Origin: JAVBOW01 sp031550125
Lineage (GTDB): Bacteria > Bacteroidota > Bacteroidia > Bacteroidales > Rikenellaceae
DNA length: 64,000 bases
Direction: 5' to 3'
Assembly (NCBI GenBank): GCA_031550125.1
Contig: JAVBOW010000023.1
Location: 1-64,000, forward strand
Positions 32,169 through 41,158 of this stretch are shown here, one piece after another. The number at the start of each line of letters is the position of its first letter. Position 1 is the stretch's first letter. A program made the translations under genes and the position numbers. A model generated the notes under the pieces. It was not told the DNA's origin. It worked only from the letters and a program-made list of their open reading frames with translations, and ran no database searches.

Positions 32169-33674
32169 TTATTGGCATTTAATCGAAACTGGGCAAGTCA
32201 GGTAACCTGCGGCTGGTACCGGTATGGCCGGGTTGTTGCCGGCCACAATAGCTATGTTAACGCTATGTTCGCCGTCGTTTGTCAAAACAGAGCCGTTGGC
32301 CAGGTTTAGCTCCGCGTAGTTAAGTTTATAGTCGGTATTGTAGGCCACATCTTTAAAATAGGACACATTCACGTCGTATGCGTTACTGCTTGTGCCGCCT
32401 TTTAGTGAGGAACCCGTTCCGAATGCGGCTATTACTTCGGCTGTATTGAAGCCTGTGACATAGCCGTCGCTGCCGTCTTTGACCTTGAAGTTAATTCCGG
32501 ATACCGTCACACCCTTTTTAGTGGCGAACCAAAGCCTGATGGTTTGCGCTCCACCGGCCAACGCAACGCCTTTGGTGAATATGTAGCGTTCCTCCACCGT
32601 CACGCCGCTGCTCCTTTTCAGGAATTCGCACCGTACTATTTTCACCGGCTGGGTTGCGTCCGGCTGCCAGTCGACGTTGTCTGTGGCGGCATTGTAGATG
32701 AATGTGCCGGCCACGGGCGTATCTACCGTAATGGGTACGGGATGTACTTTGCCCGCCGTAAGGAATTTCGAGTTAACGGTTTTCGTGTATACGTACGACG
32801 TTCCCTCCTTATCTGCGACAAGGGTGAAGGTCGTAGTGCCGCTGGCCGCGGCGGAATTCATCATCACCATCATACGTACGTAGGTGGGGGAGGATGAGCC
32901 GACGTAGGCCGAAGCGTGGTCGGCAAGGTTCACCGTGATGGTGTTGCGCGCCGTTCCCGAACCTGCGTTTTTGGCGTCGCCGTTGGTATCCACGCCCAGA
33001 CGGCCGGCATATTCGGTCGATACGGAGGATTTCATCTCGGCCGACGCCAGTCTCGCGCCATCGAAACCGTTGCCCGAGGCGGCGGTTATGCGCAATTCCA
33101 CTATAGCCGTCAGATGGCGGAAGGTCACCTGAGGGACAGTCTGTCCGGAAACTACGTTGAACGGAGCCGACCCCAGATACATTATATCCTCGACATTGTT
33201 ACAGCCGGTGGATTGCGTCTGCGGCACGGGCGGATTGAGGTTGATGACCTTACTGCCCGCGGCAGGCAGGATCAGATCCTTACCCGCCGTGATGCTTACC
33301 GGAATGCGCGTATGCACCGCGACGTATTTACCTTCGAGCAGGGAGCCTTCGCCTTCCATGGTGAAAGAGCCGCTGGCCTGGCCCTCGCTGCCTGCGTCCA
33401 GGATGAAAGTGTAGTTGTTACCGGAAAAAGCAGTGCCGTCCACGTCGTCCACACGGCAAAGGTATACTTTATCGCCGGCCTTCCATGTGAATTCGTCGCC
33501 GTTAATGCGGTCTATGCCCACCGCAACGCGGGAATCGCCGGTGGATATCTCCAGCGTACGTACGCCGCTTTCCTTTGCCGCGGTTGCGGGAGTCTGCCCC
33601 TCTTCTTTCGAGCAGGCGCATACGGCTGCCGCTGCAGCCAGTAAAAAGAATAGTTTTTTCATGGTTGCAGTCAT
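32169..33674 (-). CDS. Fimbrillin-like surface lipoprotein with a shared C-terminal domain
   Basis: A 501-residue lipoprotein (lipobox AAVCAC). Residues about 35-320 resemble fimbrillin/Mfa-type beta domains (FTWKAGDKVYLCRVDD, GKYVAVHTRIPV, VTFRHLTAIVELRI). Residues about 326-501 are a separate domain that clearly recurs at the C-terminus of the 582-residue lipoprotein at 49235-50983 (shared pattern DNxDWxP, KIxRxEFLKR, AxVxxFGxGSxLxGG). ATG at 33674 lies one base after the stop of a 43-residue small ORF (TAAAATG) and gives MTATMKKL; ATG 33662 is an alternative. Function is unknown. A surface adhesin or glycan-binding role fits its place at the end of the sulfatase/HTCS arm. Confidence 0.75.
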   Translation of the reverse strand: MTATMKKLFFLLAAAAAVCACSKEEGQTPATAAKESGVRTLEISTGDSRVAVGIDRINGDEFTWKAGDKVYLCRVDDVDGTAFSGNNYTFILDAGSEGQASGSFTMEGEGSLLEGKYVAVHTRIPVSITAGKDLILPAAGSKVINLNPPVPQTQSTGCNNVEDIMYLGSAPFNVVSGQTVPQVTFRHLTAIVELRITAASGNGFDGARLASAEMKSSVSTEYAGRLGVDTNGDAKNAGSGTARNTITVNLADHASAYVGSSSPTYVRMMVMMNSAAASGTTTFTLVADKEGTSYVYTKTVNSKFLTAGKVHPVPITVDTPVAGTFIYNAATDNVDWQPDATQPVKIVRCEFLKRSSGVTVEERYIFTKGVALAGGAQTIRLWFATKKGVTVSGINFKVKDGSDGYVTGFNTAEVIAAFGTGSSLKGGTSSNAYDVNVSYFKDVAYNTDYKLNYAELNLANGSVLTNDGEHSVNIAIVAGNNPAIPVPAAGYLTCPVSIKCQ

Positions 33675-33675
33675 T

Positions 33676-33807
33676 TTAGATCCAATCGTCTTCATAATCC
33701 ATGTCGTCGATACCGAAATCCGACGATATCGCGAATCCGGCCTCTACGGCCACGTGGTAAAATTCCGCTTCGGGCGGAATGTAGTACAGAGTGTTTTCCT
33801 TTTCCAT
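33676..33807 (-). CDS. Small ORF, 43-residue acidic peptide upstream of fimbrillin-like lipoprotein
   Basis: The frame starts ATGGAAAAGGAAAAC and ends with TAA at 33678-33676. The peptide has no signal sequence. It reads MEKENTLYYIPPEAEFYHVA, then VEAGFAISSDFGIDDMDYED, then DWI. The pattern of aromatic/Pro start, E.GFA.SS..G in the middle and an acidic YEDDW tail resembles many unannotated 40-60 residue Bacteroidota ORFs that, as I recall, precede fimbrillin-like genes. Its stop is separated by one base from the next ATG, suggesting coupled translation. It starts 19 bases after the HTCS stop. Function is unknown. No strong ribosome site was seen, but this is usual in the phylum. Confidence 0.6.
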   Translation of the reverse strand: MEKENTLYYIPPEAEFYHVAVEAGFAISSDFGIDDMDYEDDWI

Positions 33808-33826
33808 AATGAATGGTTTTTAATGG

Positions 33827-36800
33827 TTATTGGTTATTTGGTGTTAGTTCGTTGACGTATTCGCGCGGCGATTTGCCGTAAAACTTTTTGAAACAGCGCG
33901 AGAAATAATTGGGTGAGGTGAATCCGGCGGCATAGGCAGCCTCGGAAATGTTGGCGCCCTGGCGCAGCATCTCGGCACCGCGGTTGAGTCTTATCTTGTT
34001 GATGAACTCTGTGGTGGACAATCCCGTAAGCTTACGCAGCTTGGTGTGCAACAACGTGCGGCTTATGCCTATCTGGCGCACTATGTCGGTGATCGGCAGG
34101 TTTTCTTCCGTCAGATGGGTGATGATATAATCCTGTATTGACTGCAGCAATTCCCTGTCACGGCGGCAAATATCAGGAACGTCGAAATTCATGGCGGTCT
34201 GACTGCCTATCGTCTGGCTGCGGCTGTCGAGGGTGCGGAATATATTATCCACCTTGCGGGTAAGCATGGCCGGGTTGAAGGGCTTTTCCATATACTCGTC
34301 CGCTCCCTGCTCGTATCCTTCCATCTGGCTCTGCTCGCCCGTTTTAGCGCTGAGCAGGATGAACGGCACGTGGCAAAGTTCTATGGAGCCTTTGGCTGCA
34401 TGGCAAAATTCGAGTCCGTTCATGTGGGGCATCATAAGGTCGCTGATTATCATGTCCGGAATAACGTCCAGCGCAGTGGCGTAACCCTGTTGTCCGTCGG
34501 CGCACAGGGTGGTGCGGTATCTATCGCCGAAAAGCGAGTCGATATAATTCAACAGCTCGTGGTTGTCCTCCACTATGAGTATGTGCTTTTTATTCTGGTC
34601 GCCGCTGTCATGAGCGGCCGGCTTTTCGTCCGTATTATGGCCGCCCTCGGACTCCGGTGCGAGGAATTCGTAGTCCGAAATCTGCCGGTTGCCCAGTTTG
34701 CGGTCGGATTTCTCCTGCTCGGTGAAACAGTCGCCGTCAACGGTGAGCCATACGGTGAAAACAGAACCCCTGCCCGGCGCGCTCTCCACCTCCACGCGGC
34801 CCTGGTGCGCCGCCGTGAGTTGCCTGACCATATTGAGACCAATGCCGAAACCGCTTTTGCCCGATTTGTCTTTGGCCTGGTAATATTTGTCGAATATGTG
34901 CGGCATATCTTCCTGGGCTATTCCCTGTCCTGTGTCGGCCACCGTTATTCGGGCCGTCAGGCGGCCGTTATCTTCAGTTACCATTGCCGACACGCGTACC
35001 TGTCCGTCCGGATCGGTATATTTGACTGCGTTGGATAGCAGGTTGAAAACTATTTTCTCCACCATCGACGGGTCGAAAAAGACGGCCTGGTTAGACATGG
35101 GGATATCGCACGATATGGAGATACCCTTCTCTCTGGCCAGCAAACGGAAGCCATTGCAAATCTCCTCTACGAAAGGAAGCAGGCGGCCCTCTACGGCGTT
35201 TATGCGGTGTTCGCCCGATTCTATCCGGCTCAACCATATAAGTTCGTCTATGAGCTTTTGCATGCGTCCGGCGTTGGTGTGTATCATCTGCATACGCTCT
35301 TTCAGTTCCGGCGGCAGGTTGTTTTGCGCCAGAATGTTCTGTATGGGCGACATGACCAGGGTAAGGGGGGTGCGCAGCTCGTGCGAAATATTGGTGAAGA
35401 AATTTATCTTCAGCTGGCTCACCTCTTTTATCTTGGAATTTTCGAGCCTCTCGGCAACCAGGGCGTTCTTTTCCCTTTGACGGGCTTCCAGTATGCGATA
35501 CACGGCGTAAGCCGCGCCGGCAAGCATAAGCAGATAGAGTACGAACGCCGCACCCGATCGCCAAAACGGCGGTAACACCTTGAGTTTTATGCTCATCACC
35601 TCGCTTTCAAGCTGACTGTCGCGTTGCCTTGCTTTGGCCATGAACTCATAATCGCCCGCGGGCAGATTGGCATACGTCACCACACGCTGGTTGCCAAGGT
35701 CTATCCACGTTTTATCGGCTCCCTGCAACTGTATCAGGAAGGATATATTCTCCCTGTGTACTATGGACGGCGAGGTAAGTTCGAAAGAGAACGACCTCGC
35801 CCTGGAACTGCGCAGGGTCACCTGCCTTGTTTCGCTTATAACCTGTTTGAGAGGGGAGCCATCCTCCTGCGGAAGTACACGGCGGCCCATCACGGTCATA
35901 TCCACTATGTCTATCTGCAGCGGTTCGCCGGAAAGCCCGATATGGCGCGGGTCGATGCGTATCATCCCGTCGATGGTACCCAGGTAAAGCCTTCCGCGCG
36001 CGTCGCGATAAACGGAATTGTAATTGAATTGGTTATTGGGCAGCCCGTCCGCCGAGGTGTAGGTCATAAAAATACGCTCCTTCACGGAAAATTTGCTCAA
36101 ACCTCTGTTGGAGGTAACCCACAGGTCGCCGCCGGCGTCCTCTATGACGCCGTAAACAGAATTGGATGGCAGTCCGTCCTCGGTCGTAAAGGTGGTCATA
36201 GCCCCGGTGTCTATCTCTATGCACACCAACCCGCCGTACTGCGTTGCCACCCAAAGCATACCGCGATCGTCGGCAAGCAGGTTGCACACCTTATCCCAAG
36301 GGATGGCCCCCTGGGGCGCGTTGTAATTGGCGAGCGAATTGTCCGACCGGTTGTATTTATAGACGCCTTTATTTCGGGTCCCCAGCCAGATATTGCCCTG
36401 CGAATCCTCCGTTATGGCCTCTACGCTCACCCCGCGCAACAAGTCGCTTCGGAAACGGCTGAATCCGCCTTCCGACGACTCGTAGCAAACCACGCCGCCC
36501 GTGGTACCTATCCAAAGCGTACCGTGCGTATCCTGCAACAACGCGAAGATATTGTCGCTGTAAAGTTCGGGGGTGTTGGCCTGATTGTAAACCGTAAATC
36601 GGCGCGAACCCGCTTCCAGTCTATTCAGGCCGCCCAAATAGGTACCCACCCACAGGTTGCGGTTGCGATCGGTGGCCACGGCGTGTATGTTGTCGCCCGA
36701 TATGCTGCCAGGCCCTGAATGGATGTATTTGGTGAAACGGCCCGTAGCCTGGTCCATGTAGTTCAGCCCGCCGTCCTCGGTGGCTATCCACAGTCCTCCT

Positions 36801-37852
36801 CGGCCGTCGTCGCATATCTGCCGCACCACCTTGCCTCCGATGGAGTGGGGCGAACTGGTAGGGATAAAGATATCGAGCTGCTCGTAAGAGCGCAGGTGTA
36901 TGTTTATGCCGCCGAAATACGTACCTACCACCATATTGTCGCGCCCGTCGTTGTAGACGCAATAGATAGAGTTGTCGCTCAGGCTGTTCGGATCTTTTAT
37001 GTCGTTCAAAAATATTCGATTCGCCCCCGTACCCGGTTCGTATACGTTCAGGCCGCGCTCGGTGCCTATCCACAACTGTCCTTCTGACTTTTCGGATATG
37101 GAGTGTATGTAGCGATGGCTAAGTCCGGCGACGGAGACAAACGCGCCCGCCCTGTCGTCGAAACGGCACAATCCGTTGTCGGGCGTCCCTACCCAAAGCG
37201 TCCGGCCGCTGTCGATGAAAAGCGCCGAAATATTGTCCGACGCCAAACCCTGCGCTCTGGTATAATGCCTGGCCTGCATCGTTTTCAGGTCTATGACATA
37301 GAGTCCTTTGGCCGTCCCCGCCCATAGTGCGCCGCCGGCGTCTATAGCCACGGCGAATACCGATATCGACGCCAGTTCGCCTGTCTTGAACAACGAAATG
37401 AAACATCTCTTTTCTGTGTCGTAATATTTTACACCCTGCGGGGTGGGTACGTATATAACGCCGTCGGCCGACTGGGCGAAACCTCGGGCCAGAACCTCTC
37501 CCGGAACGGCGTCGAAGGTACCCATCAGGCGGTTGTAGATGGTCACGCCACCATTGGTAGCCACCCATAACCGTTTGCTCGAATCCTCGAAAAGGGCAAG
37601 GATATTGCTCGACGGCAACGAGAGGCTGTCCTTCCCCGTAGAGGCGAACACCTCGAAATTATTGCCGTCCCATTTGCACAGCCCGTTTTTCGTGCCGTAC
37701 CAGAAATAACCTTTATGGTCGCGCAGAGCGCAAAAAACGGTGTTATTGGGAAGCCCGTCCTTGTTGGTGATATGCGTAAAACGCATCTGATCCGCCCCCG
37801 ACGCGACGGAGGCGAATACAGACAGGAGCATCAATAACAGAGATCGTTTCAT
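33827..37852 (-). CDS. Hybrid two-component system (HTCS) regulator
   Basis: A 1,341-residue one-protein sensor and activator. It has a signal peptide (1-19); two-component regulator propeller repeats (about 25-680; many LWIGT-, LWVGT- and LWVAT-type strands); a Y_Y_Y domain (about 690-765) and a membrane helix near 770-795. HisKA has His in FFTNISHELRTPLT, and HATPase shows DTGQGIAQEDMPHIFDKYY and GFGIGLNMVRQL. The receiver domain has Asp in DMIISDLMMPHMNG, and an AraC-type DNA-binding domain occupies about 1238-1341. HTCS proteins bind an oligosaccharide in the periplasm and activate the adjacent PUL. Its ATG overlaps the stop of the preceding sulfatase by four bases (ATGA), so it is co-translated with the enzymes it probably controls. 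Confidence 0.95.
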   Translation of the reverse strand: MKRSLLLMLLSVFASVASGADQMRFTHITNKDGLPNNTVFCALRDHKGYFWYGTKNGLCKWDGNNFEVFASTGKDSLSLPSSNILALFEDSSKRLWVATNGGVTIYNRLMGTFDAVPGEVLARGFAQSADGVIYVPTPQGVKYYDTEKRCFISLFKTGELASISVFAVAIDAGGALWAGTAKGLYVIDLKTMQARHYTRAQGLASDNISALFIDSGRTLWVGTPDNGLCRFDDRAGAFVSVAGLSHRYIHSISEKSEGQLWIGTERGLNVYEPGTGANRIFLNDIKDPNSLSDNSIYCVYNDGRDNMVVGTYFGGINIHLRSYEQLDIFIPTSSPHSIGGKVVRQICDDGRGGLWIATEDGGLNYMDQATGRFTKYIHSGPGSISGDNIHAVATDRNRNLWVGTYLGGLNRLEAGSRRFTVYNQANTPELYSDNIFALLQDTHGTLWIGTTGGVVCYESSEGGFSRFRSDLLRGVSVEAITEDSQGNIWLGTRNKGVYKYNRSDNSLANYNAPQGAIPWDKVCNLLADDRGMLWVATQYGGLVCIEIDTGAMTTFTTEDGLPSNSVYGVIEDAGGDLWVTSNRGLSKFSVKERIFMTYTSADGLPNNQFNYNSVYRDARGRLYLGTIDGMIRIDPRHIGLSGEPLQIDIVDMTVMGRRVLPQEDGSPLKQVISETRQVTLRSSRARSFSFELTSPSIVHRENISFLIQLQGADKTWIDLGNQRVVTYANLPAGDYEFMAKARQRDSQLESEVMSIKLKVLPPFWRSGAAFVLYLLMLAGAAYAVYRILEARQREKNALVAERLENSKIKEVSQLKINFFTNISHELRTPLTLVMSPIQNILAQNNLPPELKERMQMIHTNAGRMQKLIDELIWLSRIESGEHRINAVEGRLLPFVEEICNGFRLLAREKGISISCDIPMSNQAVFFDPSMVEKIVFNLLSNAVKYTDPDGQVRVSAMVTEDNGRLTARITVADTGQGIAQEDMPHIFDKYYQAKDKSGKSGFGIGLNMVRQLTAAHQGRVEVESAPGRGSVFTVWLTVDGDCFTEQEKSDRKLGNRQISDYEFLAPESEGGHNTDEKPAAHDSGDQNKKHILIVEDNHELLNYIDSLFGDRYRTTLCADGQQGYATALDVIPDMIISDLMMPHMNGLEFCHAAKGSIELCHVPFILLSAKTGEQSQMEGYEQGADEYMEKPFNPAMLTRKVDNIFRTLDSRSQTIGSQTAMNFDVPDICRRDRELLQSIQDYIITHLTEENLPITDIVRQIGISRTLLHTKLRKLTGLSTTEFINKIRLNRGAEMLRQGANISEAAYAAGFTSPNYFSRCFKKFYGKSPREYVNELTPNNQ

Positions 37853-39498
37853 CTGACGGGATTTTTCTGGTATTCCTCTATAGGTATGGCCCAGCGTATA
37901 TTGCGGTTGAAATTAAACGGCATCGAACCCGCTTTTTTGTACATCTGCCTGAATTTGGACATCATTTCGGCCATCACCTCCGGCTCCCTTTCCGACAGAT
38001 CGTGCATCTCGGTGCGATCCGTTTCCATATCGTATAGCTGGTAGTGATAATCTTTGACCTCTTTTACCAGCTTCCATCGTCCGTCGCGCAGGGCAACGTT
38101 CTCCTCGTGTTCCCAGAACAGGGGTTGCTTGCGCGCAGGCGTCCCGCCGAGCCAAACAGGCATTAGATCCATCCCCTGCATTGGAGTTACGGCGTAGCCT
38201 TTGCGGGCGGACGGATATTTGGCGCCCCCGAGTTCCACGAGCGTGGGCATGATGTCTATCACATGGCCCGGCCGGTGTACTATCGAACCGTTGAGAGAGG
38301 CCGGTATACCCGCCGGATATGAGACTATGAAACCCGTCGATATGCCCCCCTCGTGCGTGTGTCGTTTATAAAGGAAGAACGGCGTGTTGCAGGCCTGCGC
38401 CCATGCCTGACCGAGATAGACGTTCGAATTCACGTCGCCCGGGTTCTCTCCTTCATACGTACCGAAAACGCTTTCGCCTTCGGCGTTGGCCCCGTTGTCG
38501 CTCAAGACCATTATGACAGTATTGTCGAATATGCCCCGGCGTTTGAGTTCGTCTATCAGGCGGCCCACGTTGTCGTCCACTTTCTTTATCATGGCGGCGT
38601 AGATCTCCATGGCTCGTTCGCTGCGGGCCTTCTGCGCGGCGGACAGATCGTCCCAGCGCGGGATGAGCGGAGATGGCGGAGTAAGTTCGCAGGGCTGCCC
38701 CAGAACGTTCCATTCAGTCTGCCGTTCATATATCTCCCTGCGGATAACGTCCCATCCCCGGCTGAAACTGCCTTTGAAGCGAGCTATCTCCCCTTCAGGG
38801 GCCTGCAGCGGGAAATGGGCGGCCGTATATGCCATATACAGCAGCAACGGCTTATCCTCCCGCACGGCCATGTCTATATACTTTATGCCCCAATCCGTCC
38901 ACAGATCCGTCGAGTACCATTCGCGCGGAAGGCGCGGGTCGGCCGCAGTCACATTTTGCCCGTTTATGCACAGGCGCACTTTGTCGTTAGGAAAGAACGA
39001 CGGGCCGCCGATATTGCATATAGACTCGCGAAAGCCCCGGCTATGCGGCAATATATCCTTCATGCCGTTGGGACACACATGCCATTTGCCCGCCATCGCG
39101 GTGAGATATCCCGCCCCTTCCATCACTTCGGCCAACGTGACGCAGTTGCCGTTAAGGTAACCCTGGTAGGCGGCCGACGAACGTTTTGAAAGGTCATCGG
39201 TCATAAGGCCAACTCCGGCCTGCTGCGGGTAAAGGCCCGTGAGCAGCGACGCGCGCGTGGGGCAGCTGCGGGCGCAATTATACATCTGCGACATACGCAC
39301 CCCGTTGGAAGCCAGGCGATCGATATTGGGCGTCGGTACTACTCCGCCGAAACAGCTGAAGTCGGTGAAACCTATATCGTCCAGCAACACTATAACCACA
39401 TTGGGCTTGGAGGCGGGCAGGCCGGGCGTAGCGGCGTCCGCGGCGGCGTGCATGGCTATCGCCGGCAGCATGGGGAATATGTATTTAGCGCCTTTCAT
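37849..39498 (-). CDS. Exported Ser-type S1 sulfatase (fourth of operon)
   Basis: A 549-residue arylsulfatase-family enzyme with signal peptide (1-22). The metal-binding start VIVLLDDIGFTDFSCFG gives Asp40-Asp41. The modification motif is S78-C-P-T-R82, so Ser78, not Cys, would become formylglycine. Downstream, KWHVCPNG (catalytic Lys-x-His) and SDNGAN (metal Asp-Asn) are present. Ser-type sites require a radical-SAM anaerobic maturase encoded elsewhere. It closely resembles the 550-residue neighbour (shared CARSCPTRASLLTGLYPQQAG), suggesting tandem duplication and related substrates. It overlaps both neighbours by ATGA. The sulfate position attacked cannot be read from sequence. Confidence 0.93.
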   Translation of the reverse strand: MKGAKYIFPMLPAIAMHAAADAATPGLPASKPNVVIVLLDDIGFTDFSCFGGVVPTPNIDRLASNGVRMSQMYNCARSCPTRASLLTGLYPQQAGVGLMTDDLSKRSSAAYQGYLNGNCVTLAEVMEGAGYLTAMAGKWHVCPNGMKDILPHSRGFRESICNIGGPSFFPNDKVRLCINGQNVTAADPRLPREWYSTDLWTDWGIKYIDMAVREDKPLLLYMAYTAAHFPLQAPEGEIARFKGSFSRGWDVIRREIYERQTEWNVLGQPCELTPPSPLIPRWDDLSAAQKARSERAMEIYAAMIKKVDDNVGRLIDELKRRGIFDNTVIMVLSDNGANAEGESVFGTYEGENPGDVNSNVYLGQAWAQACNTPFFLYKRHTHEGGISTGFIVSYPAGIPASLNGSIVHRPGHVIDIMPTLVELGGAKYPSARKGYAVTPMQGMDLMPVWLGGTPARKQPLFWEHEENVALRDGRWKLVKEVKDYHYQLYDMETDRTEMHDLSEREPEVMAEMMSKFRQMYKKAGSMPFNFNRNIRWAIPIEEYQKNPVR

Positions 39499-41147
39499 TT
39501 TTTATAATCGCTTACGGGCGTAAACCAGCGAGGAGCCTTTCCGAAATCGTGATATGCCGCGCCGACCTTCTTATACATGTCGCGAAAACGCTTCATCATG
39601 TCGGCCATAACCTGTGGCTGTTGCCCGGAGAGGTCGTTCATTTCGGTGCGGTCGGCCTCCATATCGTAAAGTTGGTATTTCTCCTCGTTGCGTTCTTTGA
39701 CGAGCTTCCATTTCCCATAGCGTATGGCTACGTTGTCTTCGTGTTCCCAGAATATGGGATCGGTACGCACGGCCTTGCCTCCCGCCCACAGCGGATAGAG
39801 ATTTATTCCCTGCATCGGGGTTATTTTGTTGCCCTGGAACTCAGACGGATATTCGGCCCCGCTCATGGCCACCATTGTGGCCATTATATCTATGACATGG
39901 GCGGGTTGGTCGACGATAAGGCCGTTGAGTGCGGAAGGTATCCCCGCGGGATACGACACCACGAGCGGCGTAGCTATGCCTCCCTCGTGGGTGTGGTGCT
40001 TATAGAGGAAGAAAGGCGTATTGCAGCTTTCGGCCCATGCCTGTCCCAGGAACACCTCGGATCCCGGACGCCCTGGATACTTGCCTTCGAAAGTGCCGAA
40101 AACCGTCTTTCCCTCCGCGTTGCCGCCATTATCGCTCAACAATATTATAACGGTATTGTCGAATACGCCTTTAGCCTTGAGGTTATCCACTACCTGCCCC
40201 ACACATTTGTCCAGATAGTAGAGCATGGCGGCGTAGATCTCCATAGTATGTTCGCTTTGCGCCTTCTGGGCGTCGTCCACGTCGCTCCAGCGGGGAATGA
40301 GCGGGCTGGGCGGGGTGAGCGGATAGCGTTTGCCGAGCAGGTTTATCTTGAGCTGGCGCTGGTATATTTCCTGGCGCATCCTGTCCCATCCCATGGCGAA
40401 TTTGCCTTTGAACATAGCTATGGCCTCTTTGGGCGCCTGCAACGGAAAGTGCGGGGCGTTGTAGGCAAGGTAGAGCATAAAGGGCTTCTCCTTATCCACC
40501 GCCTCGTTTATGAACGTGTTGGCATACTGCGTCCACACGTCGGTGGTGTACCAGTTGTCCCCCGGCAAACGCGGATCGTCGTTTTTGAGCAGTTCGCCGT
40601 CCAGGTAGATCTCCGCCTTAGGGTCTTTGGCGTAATAGAAGCCTCCGGCCACTGCGTTTATCGATCGGTCGAACCCTCTTTTCCAAGGCGTCACGCCCTG
40701 CTTCTGGCCAACGTGCCACTTCCCGGACATCGCGGTGAAATAACCGCCGGCACGCATCACCTCACCGAGCGTGACGCAGTTCTTATTGAGGTAACCCTGA
40801 TACGACGGGCCTGCGTCCTTGGCGCTTCCTCCAACCATATGCCCTATGCCCGCCTGCTGCGGATAGAGACCAGTGAGCAGTGAAGCGCGGGTGGGGCAAC
40901 TGCGTGCGCAATTATACATGCCCGACATACGTACGCCGTTGCGCGCAAGGTTGTCTATATTGGGCGTAGGGATGATGCCTCCGTAACAACCCAGGTCGGC
41001 AAAGCCGGAATCGTCCAGCAGAATGACTATAAAATTGGGTTTGGCGGGGACGCCGCTTATCGCGGAGGCGGCCGCCTCCGCGGGATACGCTCCCACAACC
41101 GCCATTCCTCCTATTATCGTGCCGCCGAGGGCTAACCTGTTCCTCAT
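39495..41147 (-). CDS. Exported Ser-type S1 sulfatase (third of operon)
   Basis: A 550-residue sulfatase, near-paralogue of the next gene. The signal peptide ends near AEAAA. Metal ligands begin at ILLDDSGFADLGCYG (Asp45-Asp46). The formylglycine motif is S83-C-P-T-R87, followed by GKWHVGQKQG and SDNGGN. ATG at 41147 (MRNRLALGG) is preferred, 11 bases after the stop of the preceding gene; the longer frame would add 17 residues overlapping that gene. Its TGA overlaps the next ATG. It is likely periplasmic, removing sulfate from the PUL's glycan. Confidence 0.93.
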   Translation of the reverse strand: MRNRLALGGTIIGGMAVVGAYPAEAAASAISGVPAKPNFIVILLDDSGFADLGCYGGIIPTPNIDNLARNGVRMSGMYNCARSCPTRASLLTGLYPQQAGIGHMVGGSAKDAGPSYQGYLNKNCVTLGEVMRAGGYFTAMSGKWHVGQKQGVTPWKRGFDRSINAVAGGFYYAKDPKAEIYLDGELLKNDDPRLPGDNWYTTDVWTQYANTFINEAVDKEKPFMLYLAYNAPHFPLQAPKEAIAMFKGKFAMGWDRMRQEIYQRQLKINLLGKRYPLTPPSPLIPRWSDVDDAQKAQSEHTMEIYAAMLYYLDKCVGQVVDNLKAKGVFDNTVIILLSDNGGNAEGKTVFGTFEGKYPGRPGSEVFLGQAWAESCNTPFFLYKHHTHEGGIATPLVVSYPAGIPSALNGLIVDQPAHVIDIMATMVAMSGAEYPSEFQGNKITPMQGINLYPLWAGGKAVRTDPIFWEHEDNVAIRYGKWKLVKERNEEKYQLYDMEADRTEMNDLSGQQPQVMADMMKRFRDMYKKVGAAYHDFGKAPRWFTPVSDYKK

Positions 41148-41158
41148 ATTATCGTGTT

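Noticed and set aside
33827..37852. Split or frameshifted sensor/regulator pair
   Set aside because: The frame is continuous through propeller, kinase, receiver and AraC domains, the normal HTCS architecture.
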